Assembly (NCBI GenBank): GCA_039807745.1
Contig: JBDHRV010000185.1
Coordinates: 1-5,465 of the forward strand
Direction of reading: 5' to 3'
DNA: 5,465 nt
From: JAEUMW01 sp039807745
GTDB taxonomy: Bacteria; Pseudomonadota; Gammaproteobacteria; Burkholderiales; JAEUMW01
Shown piece after piece: positions 1-4,954 of this stretch. The position numbers and the translations under genes were made by a program. Under the pieces are notes generated by a model that was not told where the DNA came from, did not search any database, and worked only from the letters and a program-made list of their open reading frames with translations. The stretch's first letter is position 1. Every line of letters starts with the position of its first letter.

Positions 1-1
1 G

Positions 2-715
2 ATCACGGAAATCGCCCCCGATATTTATCGCATCTCCACGTTCATGCCCGAGGCGGATCTGCAGTTCAATCAGTTCCTCGTGCGCGACGATGAGCCGCTG
101 TTGTTCCACACGGGTATGAAGGGGCTCTTTCCGGTCGTGCGCGACGCCGTTGCCAGGCTGCTGCCGCCCTCCGAGATCCGGTGGATCGGGTTCAGTCATT
201 TCGAAGCCGATGAATGCGGCGCGCTGCGGGAATGGCAGACCCTGGCGCCCGCCGCGACGGCCGTATGCAGTCTGGTCGCCAAGCTGGTGAGCGTCGACGA
301 TGTGGTAGCACTCCGACCCGCGCAGGCACTGGCGGATGGCGAGCAGCTTCGCACCGGCAAGTACCGTTTTCGTTTTCTCCAGACGCCCCATGTGCCGCAC
401 TGCTGGGAGGCGAGCCTGCTGTTCGAGGAAAAGCACGGCACGCTGTTGTGTTCCGACCTGTTCCACCAGAGCGGGAACGTCGAGCCCAGCACGAGCTCGG
501 ACGTGGTCGGCCGGTTCAAACAGACGCTGACCGACTACCAGCAGGGACCTCTCGCGAACTATTTGCCGTACACGAACCAAACGGAGCCGACGCTGAAGCG
601 GCTGGCGGCGCTCAAGCCGAGAACACTGGCGACCATGCACGGATCGACGTTCGTCGGGGACGGGGAGCGGGCCATCGGCGACCTCGCACAGGCCATGAGA
701 GATGTCCTTGCGTGA
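2..715 (+). CDS. Flavodiiron-like metallo-beta-lactamase-fold protein (oxygen-binding di-iron domain), 5' partial
   Basis: This is the C-terminal, major part of an MBL-fold protein of the type found in flavodiiron proteins (O2/NO reductases). The reading frame is open to the left edge, and the residues before the Met at 44 (EIAPDIYRIS) resemble the first strand of the family, so the true start lies outside the window and the ATG at 44 is probably internal. Numbering from that Met, the metal-site motif is H52-F-E54-A-D56-E57, followed by H119 (PHCWEAS), D138 (CSDLF) and H199 (MHGSTF). These match the flavodiiron order H-x-E-x-D-H / H / D / H, except that the second His of the first motif is Glu (E57). 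The protein ends after the MBL domain with no flavodoxin domain, so an electron donor would have to be separate. It has no signal peptide in view and is likely cytoplasmic. The fold is clear; the exact reaction (O2/NO reduction, sensing or hydrolysis) is not. The lipoprotein gene follows 54 bp later on the same strand. Confidence 0.85.
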   Translation: MTEIAPDIYRISTFMPEADLQFNQFLVRDDEPLLFHTGMKGLFPVVRDAVARLLPPSEIRWIGFSHFEADECGALREWQTLAPAATAVCSLVAKLVSVDDVVALRPAQALADGEQLRTGKYRFRFLQTPHVPHCWEASLLFEEKHGTLLCSDLFHQSGNVEPSTSSDVVGRFKQTLTDYQQGPLANYLPYTNQTEPTLKRLAALKPRTLATMHGSTFVGDGERAIGDLAQAMRDVLA

Positions 716-769
716 AGCGGGAGCGGCGGCGACGCGATAGAATCCGTGCCCTCCTGCTCGGGAACATCC

Positions 770-1513
770 ATGCGCACGATTGCCGCGATTCTGGTTTCGC
801 TTGCATCCATTGCCGTCCTGATCGGTTGCGCGGCCGGGCGCAGCCCTGTCGGCGCGCAGCAGACGGCCTCCAGGCAGATGTCTTCCCGACAGGTGCTTGC
901 CAAGGAAGCGCTTACGGTCAAGGGTTCCCTCACCTATCGCGCGCGGGTCGCGCTGCCTCCCGAGACGCGCGCGGTCGTGGAGCTGAAGGACGCGTCCGGT
1001 GCCAGCGGCCCGGTGGTGGCGGAACAACGCATGGATCTCCAGGGCAGGCAGGTCCCGGTTCCGTTCGAGCTCGACGTCGATCGCGCGAGGCTGGTCGACG
1101 GCAGGCCGTACAGCGTTCGCGCGGCGTTTTCCCTGCACGGCCGTCCGACGTGGGTGTCCGATCCCGTGGTGATCACGCCGCAGCCGGACGTGATCGATGT
1201 CGGCGTGATCGAGATGAAACCGTACACGGCCCTTGCGTTCGCCAGCGACCTGCGTTGCGGCGATCAAAGGGTGACCATCGGCTACGTCGGCAACGCCATG
1301 CGACTCACCGTCGGCGACCAGTCGTTCGACATGCGTCCGCTGGCGAGCGCCTCCGGCTCGAAGTACGAAGCAGTGGGCGATCCCTCGACGACGCTCTGGA
1401 CCAAGGACACGGTGGCGACGGTAGCGATCAAGGGCGTCGCCTATCCGCCGTGCACGAAGGTGAGCGCCGGCGAGCGTGCGCCATTGCGCGCGACCGGCAA
1501 CGAGCCTGGCTGA
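770..1513 (+). CDS. Outer-membrane lipoprotein with YbaY/YscW-type and MliC lysozyme-inhibitor domains
   Basis: A 247-residue lipoprotein. Residues 1-20 are a lipoprotein signal peptide with lipobox L-I-G-C and lipidated Cys20; Ala at +2 and +3 fits Lol sorting to the outer membrane. Residues about 47-150 look like the YbaY/YscW pilotin-like beta domain (start VKGSLTYRARVALPP, later FELDVD and PYSVRAAF). Residues about 157-228 look like MliC, the membrane-bound inhibitor of C-type lysozyme. C163 and C228 are placed for the family disulfide, and the signature SASGSKY (193-199) and LWTK (209-212) carries the Ser and Lys that contact the lysozyme active site in known MliC structures. An in-frame GTG at 746 exists, but the ATG at 770 puts the signal peptide at the N-terminus; its ribosome site is weak. 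A TAGAAT box at 738-743 resembles a -10 but has no -35 at a normal distance. Likely role: periplasm-facing protection of peptidoglycan against host or predator lysozyme. The function of the first domain is not established. Confidence 0.85.
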   Translation: MRTIAAILVSLASIAVLIGCAAGRSPVGAQQTASRQMSSRQVLAKEALTVKGSLTYRARVALPPETRAVVELKDASGASGPVVAEQRMDLQGRQVPVPFELDVDRARLVDGRPYSVRAAFSLHGRPTWVSDPVVITPQPDVIDVGVIEMKPYTALAFASDLRCGDQRVTIGYVGNAMRLTVGDQSFDMRPLASASGSKYEAVGDPSTTLWTKDTVATVAIKGVAYPPCTKVSAGERAPLRATGNEPG

Positions 1514-1581
1514 CGGCTCGACCTCGGCGAACACGGTGTCGGTGCACTTCCTTTCATCTCACGTACAACCTTGCCTGGCTG

Positions 1582-1986
1582 TCACGCCGCCCACGACGAC
1601 GTCTCCGAGACGGCGGCAGCCGCCTCGTCCCGGGTGTAGAACCTGCCGCGGCGAACGAAGCCGGATACCAACGACCCCTTGACCGCGAGTACGCGACCGG
1701 ATTCGGCCCGGCTCACGACCATCTCTTGCGGCAGACCGTCGAGGACATGGAAGGGGGCAGGATTGCCGTCGAGAAAGCACGCGCGATAGACCTTGCCCGT
1801 GTCGTCGTCGCGGAAGGCGGGGCGGAAGCCGAAGTCCCCGTTCTCCTCGCTGCAGCCGCCACTGCCGCGGTAAGCGTCGGACTGCGCGCGCAGATCGGTG
1901 TTGGTCCAGGAGCGCTGAGAGCGCGGCGCAAGACCGCGAGAACCGTTGCGAACCGTCGAGGAAATCTGCTGGCTGATCGCGTTCAT
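1582..1986 (-). CDS. Small protein of unknown function
   Basis: A 134-residue protein on the minus strand whose family I cannot name. The start at 1986 was chosen over an upstream in-frame ATG (2046) because AGGAGG lies 5 bases before it. Residues 1-50 are polar, rich in Ser, Arg, Gln and Gly, and probably disordered. Residues about 52-125 look like a folded domain: FGFRPAFRDDDTGKVYRACF, then PAPFHVLDGLP, a short Glu/Val stretch, VKGSLVSGFVRRGRFYTRDEAA and a short Ala-rich tail. The alternating pattern suggests a small beta-rich domain. There is no signal peptide or membrane segment, so it is presumably cytoplasmic. C45 and C70 are its only cysteines. It converges on the lipoprotein gene (68 bp apart) and diverges from the EncFtn-type gene (174 bp apart). 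The long plus-strand frame across it is a GC-bias shadow. It is called real because of the strong ribosome site and coherent protein composition. Confidence 0.7.
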   Translation of the reverse strand: MNAISQQISSTVRNGSRGLAPRSQRSWTNTDLRAQSDAYRGSGGCSEENGDFGFRPAFRDDDTGKVYRACFLDGNPAPFHVLDGLPQEMVVSRAESGRVLAVKGSLVSGFVRRGRFYTRDEAAAAVSETSSWAA

Positions 1987-1991
1987 GTCTG

Positions 1992-1997
1992 CCTCCT
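1992..1997 (-). promoter_or_regulatory. Ribosome binding site of the 134-residue protein
   Basis: AGGAGG on the minus strand, 5 bases before the ATG at 1986. It decides that start over the ATG at 2046, which has no comparable site. Confidence 0.75.
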
Positions 1998-2146
1998 GCG
2001 CTTTTTTCGGACCTCGTTGGAAGGCAGTGTGCCTGGCGCAGATCACGCGGTAGTCAACGAAAGATCAAGTATTTGTCCGCTGCGACGGCCGCGGCCCCGT
2101 TCGGAAGTCATAATGTAGCGATACGCTGGAACGCCCCACCACCCTC

Positions 2147-2153
2147 AAGGAGG
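2147..2153 (+). promoter_or_regulatory. Ribosome binding site of the EncFtn-type gene
   Basis: AAGGAGG, 7 bases before the ATG at 2161. It is a near-perfect Shine-Dalgarno sequence, suggesting strong translation. Confidence 0.85.
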
Positions 2154-2160
2154 AGAAGCC

Positions 2161-2448
2161 ATGTCGAGTGTCGGATACCATGAACCCGTTTCCGAAATGT
2201 CGGACGAAACGCGGGACATGCATCGAGCCATCGTCTCGCTGATGGAAGAGCTGGAAGCCGTGGACTGGTACAACCAGCGGGCCGATGCGTGCAAGGATCC
2301 GCAGCTCAAGGCGATCCTCGAACACAATCGCGACGAGGAAAAGGAGCATGCGGCGATGGTGCTCGAGTGGATCCGCCGCAAGGACTCGACCTTCTCGAAA
2401 GAGATGAAGGACTACCTCTTCACCGACAAGCCGATTGCACACAAGTAG
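2161..2448 (+). CDS. Encapsulated-ferritin (EncFtn) family protein lacking the targeting tail
   Basis: A 95-residue helical protein closely similar to the encapsulated ferritin of Rhodospirillum rubrum, compared from memory. Shared blocks include HRAIVS, MEELEAVDWY, LTAIL/LKAIL-type, HNRDEEKEHAAM and YLFT. They align with a constant offset of 2 residues and no gaps. The ferroxidase ligands Glu32, Glu62 and His65 of that protein correspond to E30, E60 and H63, and the nearby E29, E32 and W36 are kept. EncFtn proteins are two-helix ferritin-like subunits that form a decamer, oxidise Fe(II) at the interface between subunits and normally work inside an encapsulin shell that stores the iron. This protein ends in KPIAHK straight after the core. 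The roughly 30-residue C-terminal extension with the Gly/Ser/Leu encapsulation signal is absent, and the next gene is not an encapsulin. It may therefore act as a free ferroxidase. The family call is firm; the role without a shell is inference. No Fur-like site was recognised upstream. Confidence 0.92.
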   Translation: MSSVGYHEPVSEMSDETRDMHRAIVSLMEELEAVDWYNQRADACKDPQLKAILEHNRDEEKEHAAMVLEWIRRKDSTFSKEMKDYLFTDKPIAHK

Positions 2449-2450
2449 GA
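2446..2450 (+). promoter_or_regulatory. Ribosome binding site of the HAD gene, overlapping the EncFtn stop codon
   Basis: TAGGA: the TAG stop of the EncFtn-type gene forms part of an AGGA Shine-Dalgarno core, 5 bases before a TTG codon at 2456. This spacing decides the TTG start and suggests translational coupling of the two genes. Confidence 0.6.
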
Positions 2451-2455
2451 ACACC

Positions 2456-3097
2456 TTGAGCTCGAACGTCGACGCGCTGCTCTTCGACTTCGGCGGCGTC
2501 ATCGTCGACATCGATTTCGGTCGCGCCGTCGCGGCGTGGGCGCAGGCGGCCGGCGTGACGGCGCCGAGCCTGGCGCCGCGCTTCACCTACGACGTCTTCT
2601 ACCAGGCCCTCGAGGTCGGAGAGATCGACGCCGAAACCTACTTCGCGTCCCTGCGCGAGACGCTCGGCGTGGAACTCTCGGACCAGCAGCTGCTGAGGGG
2701 GTGGAATGCGATCTTCGGCGAGCCCCTGCCCGGCATCGACCGTCTTCTGCGCGCGCTCGCATCGCATGTGCCGCTGTACGTTTTCTCGAACACGAACCCG
2801 ATGCATCACGTCTACTGGTCGGCGCGCTATCGCGACACGCTGCGTCCATTCTCGGCCGTTTTCTGCTCGTGCGATCTCGGCATGCGCAAACCCTCGCCCG
2901 AGGCGTTTCGTCGGGTCGCCGAGCACATCGGCGTGCCGCTGGCGCGTATCGCGTTTTTCGACGATCTGGCGGAAAATGTCGCGGGCGCTCGTGCAGCGGG
3001 TCTGGTCGGCTTCCAGGTCGCGTCCGTCGCGGACGTACATCGAATCTTGATCGAGGAATTGCAGGTCCCGATCCGGGTGTCGCGTACCATCGTTTGA
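2456..3097 (+). CDS. HAD-superfamily phosphatase, YihX-like
   Basis: A 213-residue haloacid-dehalogenase-like hydrolase with all four motifs. Motif I is D11-F-G-G-V-I-V (nucleophile D11), motif II is VFS111-NTN, motif III is K145 in GMRKPSPEAF, and motif IV is FFD169-D170 followed by LAENVAGA. The segment between motifs I and II is a helical cap of about 70 residues, as in HAD subfamily IA. Phrases such as VIVDIDF, SNTN and DLGMRKP are shared with E. coli YihX, an alpha-D-glucose-1-phosphate phosphatase, so a soluble Mg-dependent phosphatase acting on a small phosphorylated metabolite is the best reading; the substrate is not certain. No ATG fits. The TTG at 2456 has a ribosome site and begins just before motif I; the TTG at 2435 would overlap the previous gene. 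It starts 7 bases after the EncFtn-type stop, so the two genes are probably co-transcribed, and a terminator follows. HAD subfamily confidence is high; start confidence is moderate. Confidence 0.9.
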   Translation: MSSNVDALLFDFGGVIVDIDFGRAVAAWAQAAGVTAPSLAPRFTYDVFYQALEVGEIDAETYFASLRETLGVELSDQQLLRGWNAIFGEPLPGIDRLLRALASHVPLYVFSNTNPMHHVYWSARYRDTLRPFSAVFCSCDLGMRKPSPEAFRRVAEHIGVPLARIAFFDDLAENVAGARAAGLVGFQVASVADVHRILIEELQVPIRVSRTIV

Positions 3098-3119
3098 GCA
3101 GTGCCCAACAAGCCGCCGA

Positions 3120-3149
3120 CGCTGGCGGTCTATCCCGCCAGCGGCTTTT
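3120..3149 (+). terminator. Rho-independent terminator after the EncFtn-HAD unit
   Basis: A perfect 9-bp stem (CGCTGGCGG at 3120-3128 with CCGCCAGCG at 3135-3143), a 6-base loop, and a TTTT run at 3146-3149. It lies 22 bases after the HAD stop codon. On the minus strand no T-run follows the stem, so it mainly serves plus-strand transcription. Confidence 0.8.
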
Positions 3150-3154
3150 CCGAG

Positions 3155-3370
3155 CTACCGTTGCGGATCGGTTGAGCGCGGCGGTCGCTCGCTGCGGCCT
3201 GGAAGGTTGCGCCGCGGCGGCAGCATCTTCGCCCAGAGCAGCACCGGGAGCAGGAGGAACGACCCGGGCAGGATCAGGAGGATGACCCACAGCACCCAGC
3301 GTGCGCCAGCGGGCACGCGGCGCGCGCGATCATCCACAGAATCCGTCAGGCGTTGCAGCAAAGCCTCCAC
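3155..3370 (-). CDS. Possible small membrane protein of unknown function
   Basis: A 71-residue frame starting at a GTG with AAGGAGA 7 bases upstream. Residues 1-24 are polar and charged (QRLTDSVDDRARRVPAGAR). Residues about 25-47 form one strongly hydrophobic segment, WVLWVILLILPGSF then LLLPVLLWA, with central prolines that could bend or hairpin it. The rest is a basic, Pro/Arg-rich tail. A single-pass inner-membrane protein is the simplest reading. The frame stays open upstream to an ATG at 3490, but that extension is Arg/Pro-rich without any recognisable pattern and lacks a ribosome site. The gene lies 192 bp downstream of the sensor gene on the same strand, so it may share its transcript. 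I recognise no family. GC-rich DNA can yield such frames by chance, so the call rests on the ribosome site and the well-formed hydrophobic block. Confidence 0.5.
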   Translation of the reverse strand: MEALLQRLTDSVDDRARRVPAGARWVLWVILLILPGSFLLLPVLLWAKMLPPRRNLPGRSERPPRSTDPQR

Positions 3371-3374
3371 GTCA
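3362..3374. repeat. 13-bp direct repeat, copy 1
   Basis: AGCCTCCACGTCA, identical to 3459-3471. On the minus strand this copy covers the start codon of the 71-residue frame. The spacing between copies is 97 bp. Confidence 0.6.
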
Positions 3375-3377
3375 CCG

Positions 3378-3384
3378 TCTCCTT
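3378..3384 (-). promoter_or_regulatory. Ribosome binding site of the 71-residue membrane protein
   Basis: AAGGAGA on the minus strand, 7 bases before the GTG at 3370. It is the main reason for choosing that start. Confidence 0.5.
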
Positions 3385-3458
3385 GGGGCCGATGACCCGT
3401 TCTGGTACCGGGTCGATGCTCCCATCTACGCGCCTCGTCGCAGACCGGATGCACCCGC

Positions 3459-3471
3459 AGCCTCCACGTCA
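3459..3471. repeat. 13-bp direct repeat, copy 2
   Basis: A second exact copy of AGCCTCCACGTCA, in the 192-bp non-coding stretch between the sensor gene and the small membrane frame. That stretch (3371-3562) otherwise holds only a 6-bp hairpin (GACCCG at 3394-3399 with CGGGTC at 3409-3414) and shows no recognisable gene. Confidence 0.6.
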
Positions 3472-3562
3472 ATGTACGCGGCGGTGGCATGCCCCGCCAT
3501 CGTCCACTCGTTCTAGGCCGAAGGATTAGGTTTCAGCAAGGCTCGCGGTGTGCCGGTCGGCA

Positions 3563-4786
3563 TCACGCCTGCCCGAGCTTTTCTCTCAGCAGCGTGCGCT
3601 CCAGTTCCGCCGCTGCGCGCACCGAGAAGATCTTGAACAGCGCCAGGTGCGGCAGGTCTTGGCGCATCGGCTTGCCGTCCATGCAGGCGAAGTGGCCGAT
3701 GATCCTGCCGGTGGAATCGAACATGGGCACGCCGATGTAGCTGTCGCGGTCGTATTGTTCTTCCTCCGGCCAGATGTCGCACACCCCGGTCGGGCAGTAG
3801 ACGATTTCCTTGCGCTCGATGACCGCACCGCAGGACGTGCCCGCGAGATCGTATTCGAAGTTCTCCCAGAACTCGCCGTTGGAGTAGTACGCGAGCGTGC
3901 GCGCCTTGGTCGGCGGATCGTCGGGGCAATAGCAGACGAGGTTGTCGCGGGTGTGCAGGATGGCAGACAGGTTCTTCATCAGCGCCTGGAAGAAATCCAT
4001 GCCGGACACGGACGAGAGCCCTTCCGCCGCCTGGATGAGCGTCTCCTCGAGCTCCTTGCGCGCGTGGATGTCGTTGTCCATGACCAGCACGCGATACGGC
4101 TTGCCGCTGGCGTGGCGGATGGCGGTGCCACGCGAGTGCACCCAGCGGTAAAGGCCATCGGCGTGCCGCAGGCGGTACTCGGCCTCGAAATGAGGAGTCA
4201 GCGCCTGCACGTGATTGTCCAGCCGCGTTATGACCGCGTCGCGATCGTCCGGATGCACGAGGCGCTTCCAGTCGTCGAGGCTGGCGACGTGCGCGTCGAG
4301 GCAGCCGAGCATGCCTTTCCAGCGCGGCGAGAACTGCGTGACGCCGGATTGGATATCCCATTCCCACGTGCCGTCGTTGGCGCGTTCCACGACCAGGGCG
4401 TAGCGATCCTCGATCTCGCGCAGACTTACCTCCAGATTGCGGCGCTGGCTCGAAGCCTCGGCGAGCCGGGTTTCGGACTCACGGACGCGCTCGTGCAAAC
4501 GCTTAAGCTCGGTGCCAAGCTCGCGCAACTCCCGGGGGCCGCGCGCGCCAGACGCCTCGGCGAAGCCGTCGCGGGCCAAGCCCTGGACCGTCCGTTTCAG
4601 ACGCCGCAGCGGGCGCAGAAGAAAGACCTCGACGTTCGCCGCGCTCACCACGAGCAGCACGGCCAGGATGGCGAGGGGGACGACCGAGGAGACCTGGCTC
4701 TCGCGCCCGAGGAACACTGCGTAGACGCCCCAGAGCAGCAGGAAGAGCGCGGTCGGGAGAAGCAGCGTGGTCTGCAGGCTAGTCAT
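3563..4786 (-). CDS. Membrane-anchored PAS-GAF sensor protein without output domain
   Basis: A 407-residue protein. Two hydrophobic segments (about 8-26 and 35-57) with a very short loop form an N-terminal membrane hairpin. A HAMP-like/coiled-coil linker follows (about 58-125: LLRPLRRLKRT, then heptad-like Leu/Arg/Glu). A PAS domain of the PAS_3 type spans about 127-245, with WEWD at 141-144, HPDDR at 178-182, EAEYRLRHADG, RWVHSRG and the closing PAC strand VMDNDIHARKELE. A GAF domain spans about 255-398, with ENFEYDLAGTSC, SYIGVPMFDSTGRIIGHFA and a final helix VRAAAELER. The protein stops about 10 residues later. There is no histidine kinase, GGDEF, EAL, methyl-accepting or HTH module, and none is found in other frames downstream. 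The GAF domain holds six cysteines (C285, C287, C319, C331, C336, C368). It presumably senses a cytoplasmic ligand or redox state and signals by contact with a partner. The start at 4786 has GGAGGA 8 bases upstream; the in-frame ATG at 4861 would add 25 polar residues. Confidence 0.88.
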   Translation of the reverse strand: MTSLQTTLLLPTALFLLLWGVYAVFLGRESQVSSVVPLAILAVLLVVSAANVEVFLLRPLRRLKRTVQGLARDGFAEASGARGPRELRELGTELKRLHERVRESETRLAEASSQRRNLEVSLREIEDRYALVVERANDGTWEWDIQSGVTQFSPRWKGMLGCLDAHVASLDDWKRLVHPDDRDAVITRLDNHVQALTPHFEAEYRLRHADGLYRWVHSRGTAIRHASGKPYRVLVMDNDIHARKELEETLIQAAEGLSSVSGMDFFQALMKNLSAILHTRDNLVCYCPDDPPTKARTLAYYSNGEFWENFEYDLAGTSCGAVIERKEIVYCPTGVCDIWPEEEQYDRDSYIGVPMFDSTGRIIGHFACMDGKPMRQDLPHLALFKIFSVRAAAELERTLLREKLGQA

Positions 4787-4794
4787 CGCAGGTG

Positions 4795-4800
4795 TCCTCC
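4795..4800 (-). promoter_or_regulatory. Ribosome binding site of the PAS-GAF gene
   Basis: GGAGGA on the minus strand, 8 bases before the ATG at 4786. It decides this start over the in-frame ATG at 4861. Confidence 0.7.
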
Positions 4801-4828
4801 AGTTGGAGCCGCCATGCTCACGGATTAC

Positions 4829-4834
4829 AGTATA
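4829..4834 (-). promoter_or_regulatory. Possible -10 box of the PAS-GAF gene
   Basis: TATACT on the minus strand (5 of 6 to TATAAT), 42 bases before the start codon. No good -35 lies 16-18 bases upstream. It sits in an imperfect inverted repeat (GGATTA at 4822-4827, TAAGTCC at 4833-4839) that could be an operator. Weakly supported. Confidence 0.3.
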
Positions 4835-4852
4835 AGTCCTCCCGACGTGGTG

Positions 4853-4881
4853 TTGACGCACTCCGAAGAGTCATCGAGAAT
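4853..4881 (+). promoter_or_regulatory. Candidate sigma70 promoter for the RTX gene
   Basis: TTGACG (-35, 4853-4858), a 17-base spacer and GAGAAT (-10, 4876-4881), matching 5 and 4 of 6 consensus bases. Transcription would start near 4888, giving a leader of about 67 bases. The -35 lies 18 bases beyond the minus-strand -10-like box, so the divergent promoters would be close together. Confidence 0.45.
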
Positions 4882-4940
4882 GCCTCAGTCCGCGCGCGCC
4901 GAGCCTGTGACGCTCGACATGCCGTAATCTGACCCGTGTA

Positions 4941-4947
4941 GAAGGAG
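4941..4947 (+). promoter_or_regulatory. Ribosome binding site of the RTX gene
   Basis: GAAGGAG, 7 bases before the ATG at 4955. Confidence 0.8.
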
Positions 4948-4954
4948 TGACCCG

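Noticed and set aside
2071..2116. Possible promoter of the EncFtn-type gene (TTGTCC at 2073, TAATGT at 2111) and a 10-bp palindrome GGCCGCGGCC at 2087-2096
   Set aside because: The spacing between the boxes is 32 bases, far from 17, and no other -35 fits. The palindrome is a plain GC-rich sequence. A promoter must lie in 1987-2160, but I cannot place it.
214..2118. A 634-codon plus-strand open frame spanning the first three genes
   Set aside because: It is very rich in Arg, Gly and Ala, has no recognisable domain, and overlaps the flavodiiron-like protein and the lipoprotein in another frame and the small minus-strand gene. It is a product of high GC content.
2420..3290. Long open frames on both strands over the HAD gene
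   Set aside because: They are Arg/Ala-rich shadows. The HAD frame has all four catalytic motifs in order and a ribosome site.
3551..3562. TGCCGGTCGGCA palindrome just after the PAS-GAF stop codon as a terminator
   Set aside because: It has only a 5-bp stem, a 2-base loop and no T-run.
3513..4367. A 284-codon minus-strand frame overlapping the sensor gene
   Set aside because: It is Arg/Pro/His-rich, in another frame of the same gene, and does not continue the sensor into an output domain, so it does not indicate a frameshift.
4784..4861. Start of the PAS-GAF protein at the upstream ATG (4861)
   Set aside because: It adds 25 polar residues before the membrane segment and lacks a ribosome site, whereas the ATG at 4786 has GGAGGA.
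3548..4927. A 459-codon plus-strand open frame opposite the PAS-GAF gene
   Set aside because: It is the antisense shadow of a gene with clear PAS and GAF motifs, contains no domain pattern of its own and has no ribosome site.
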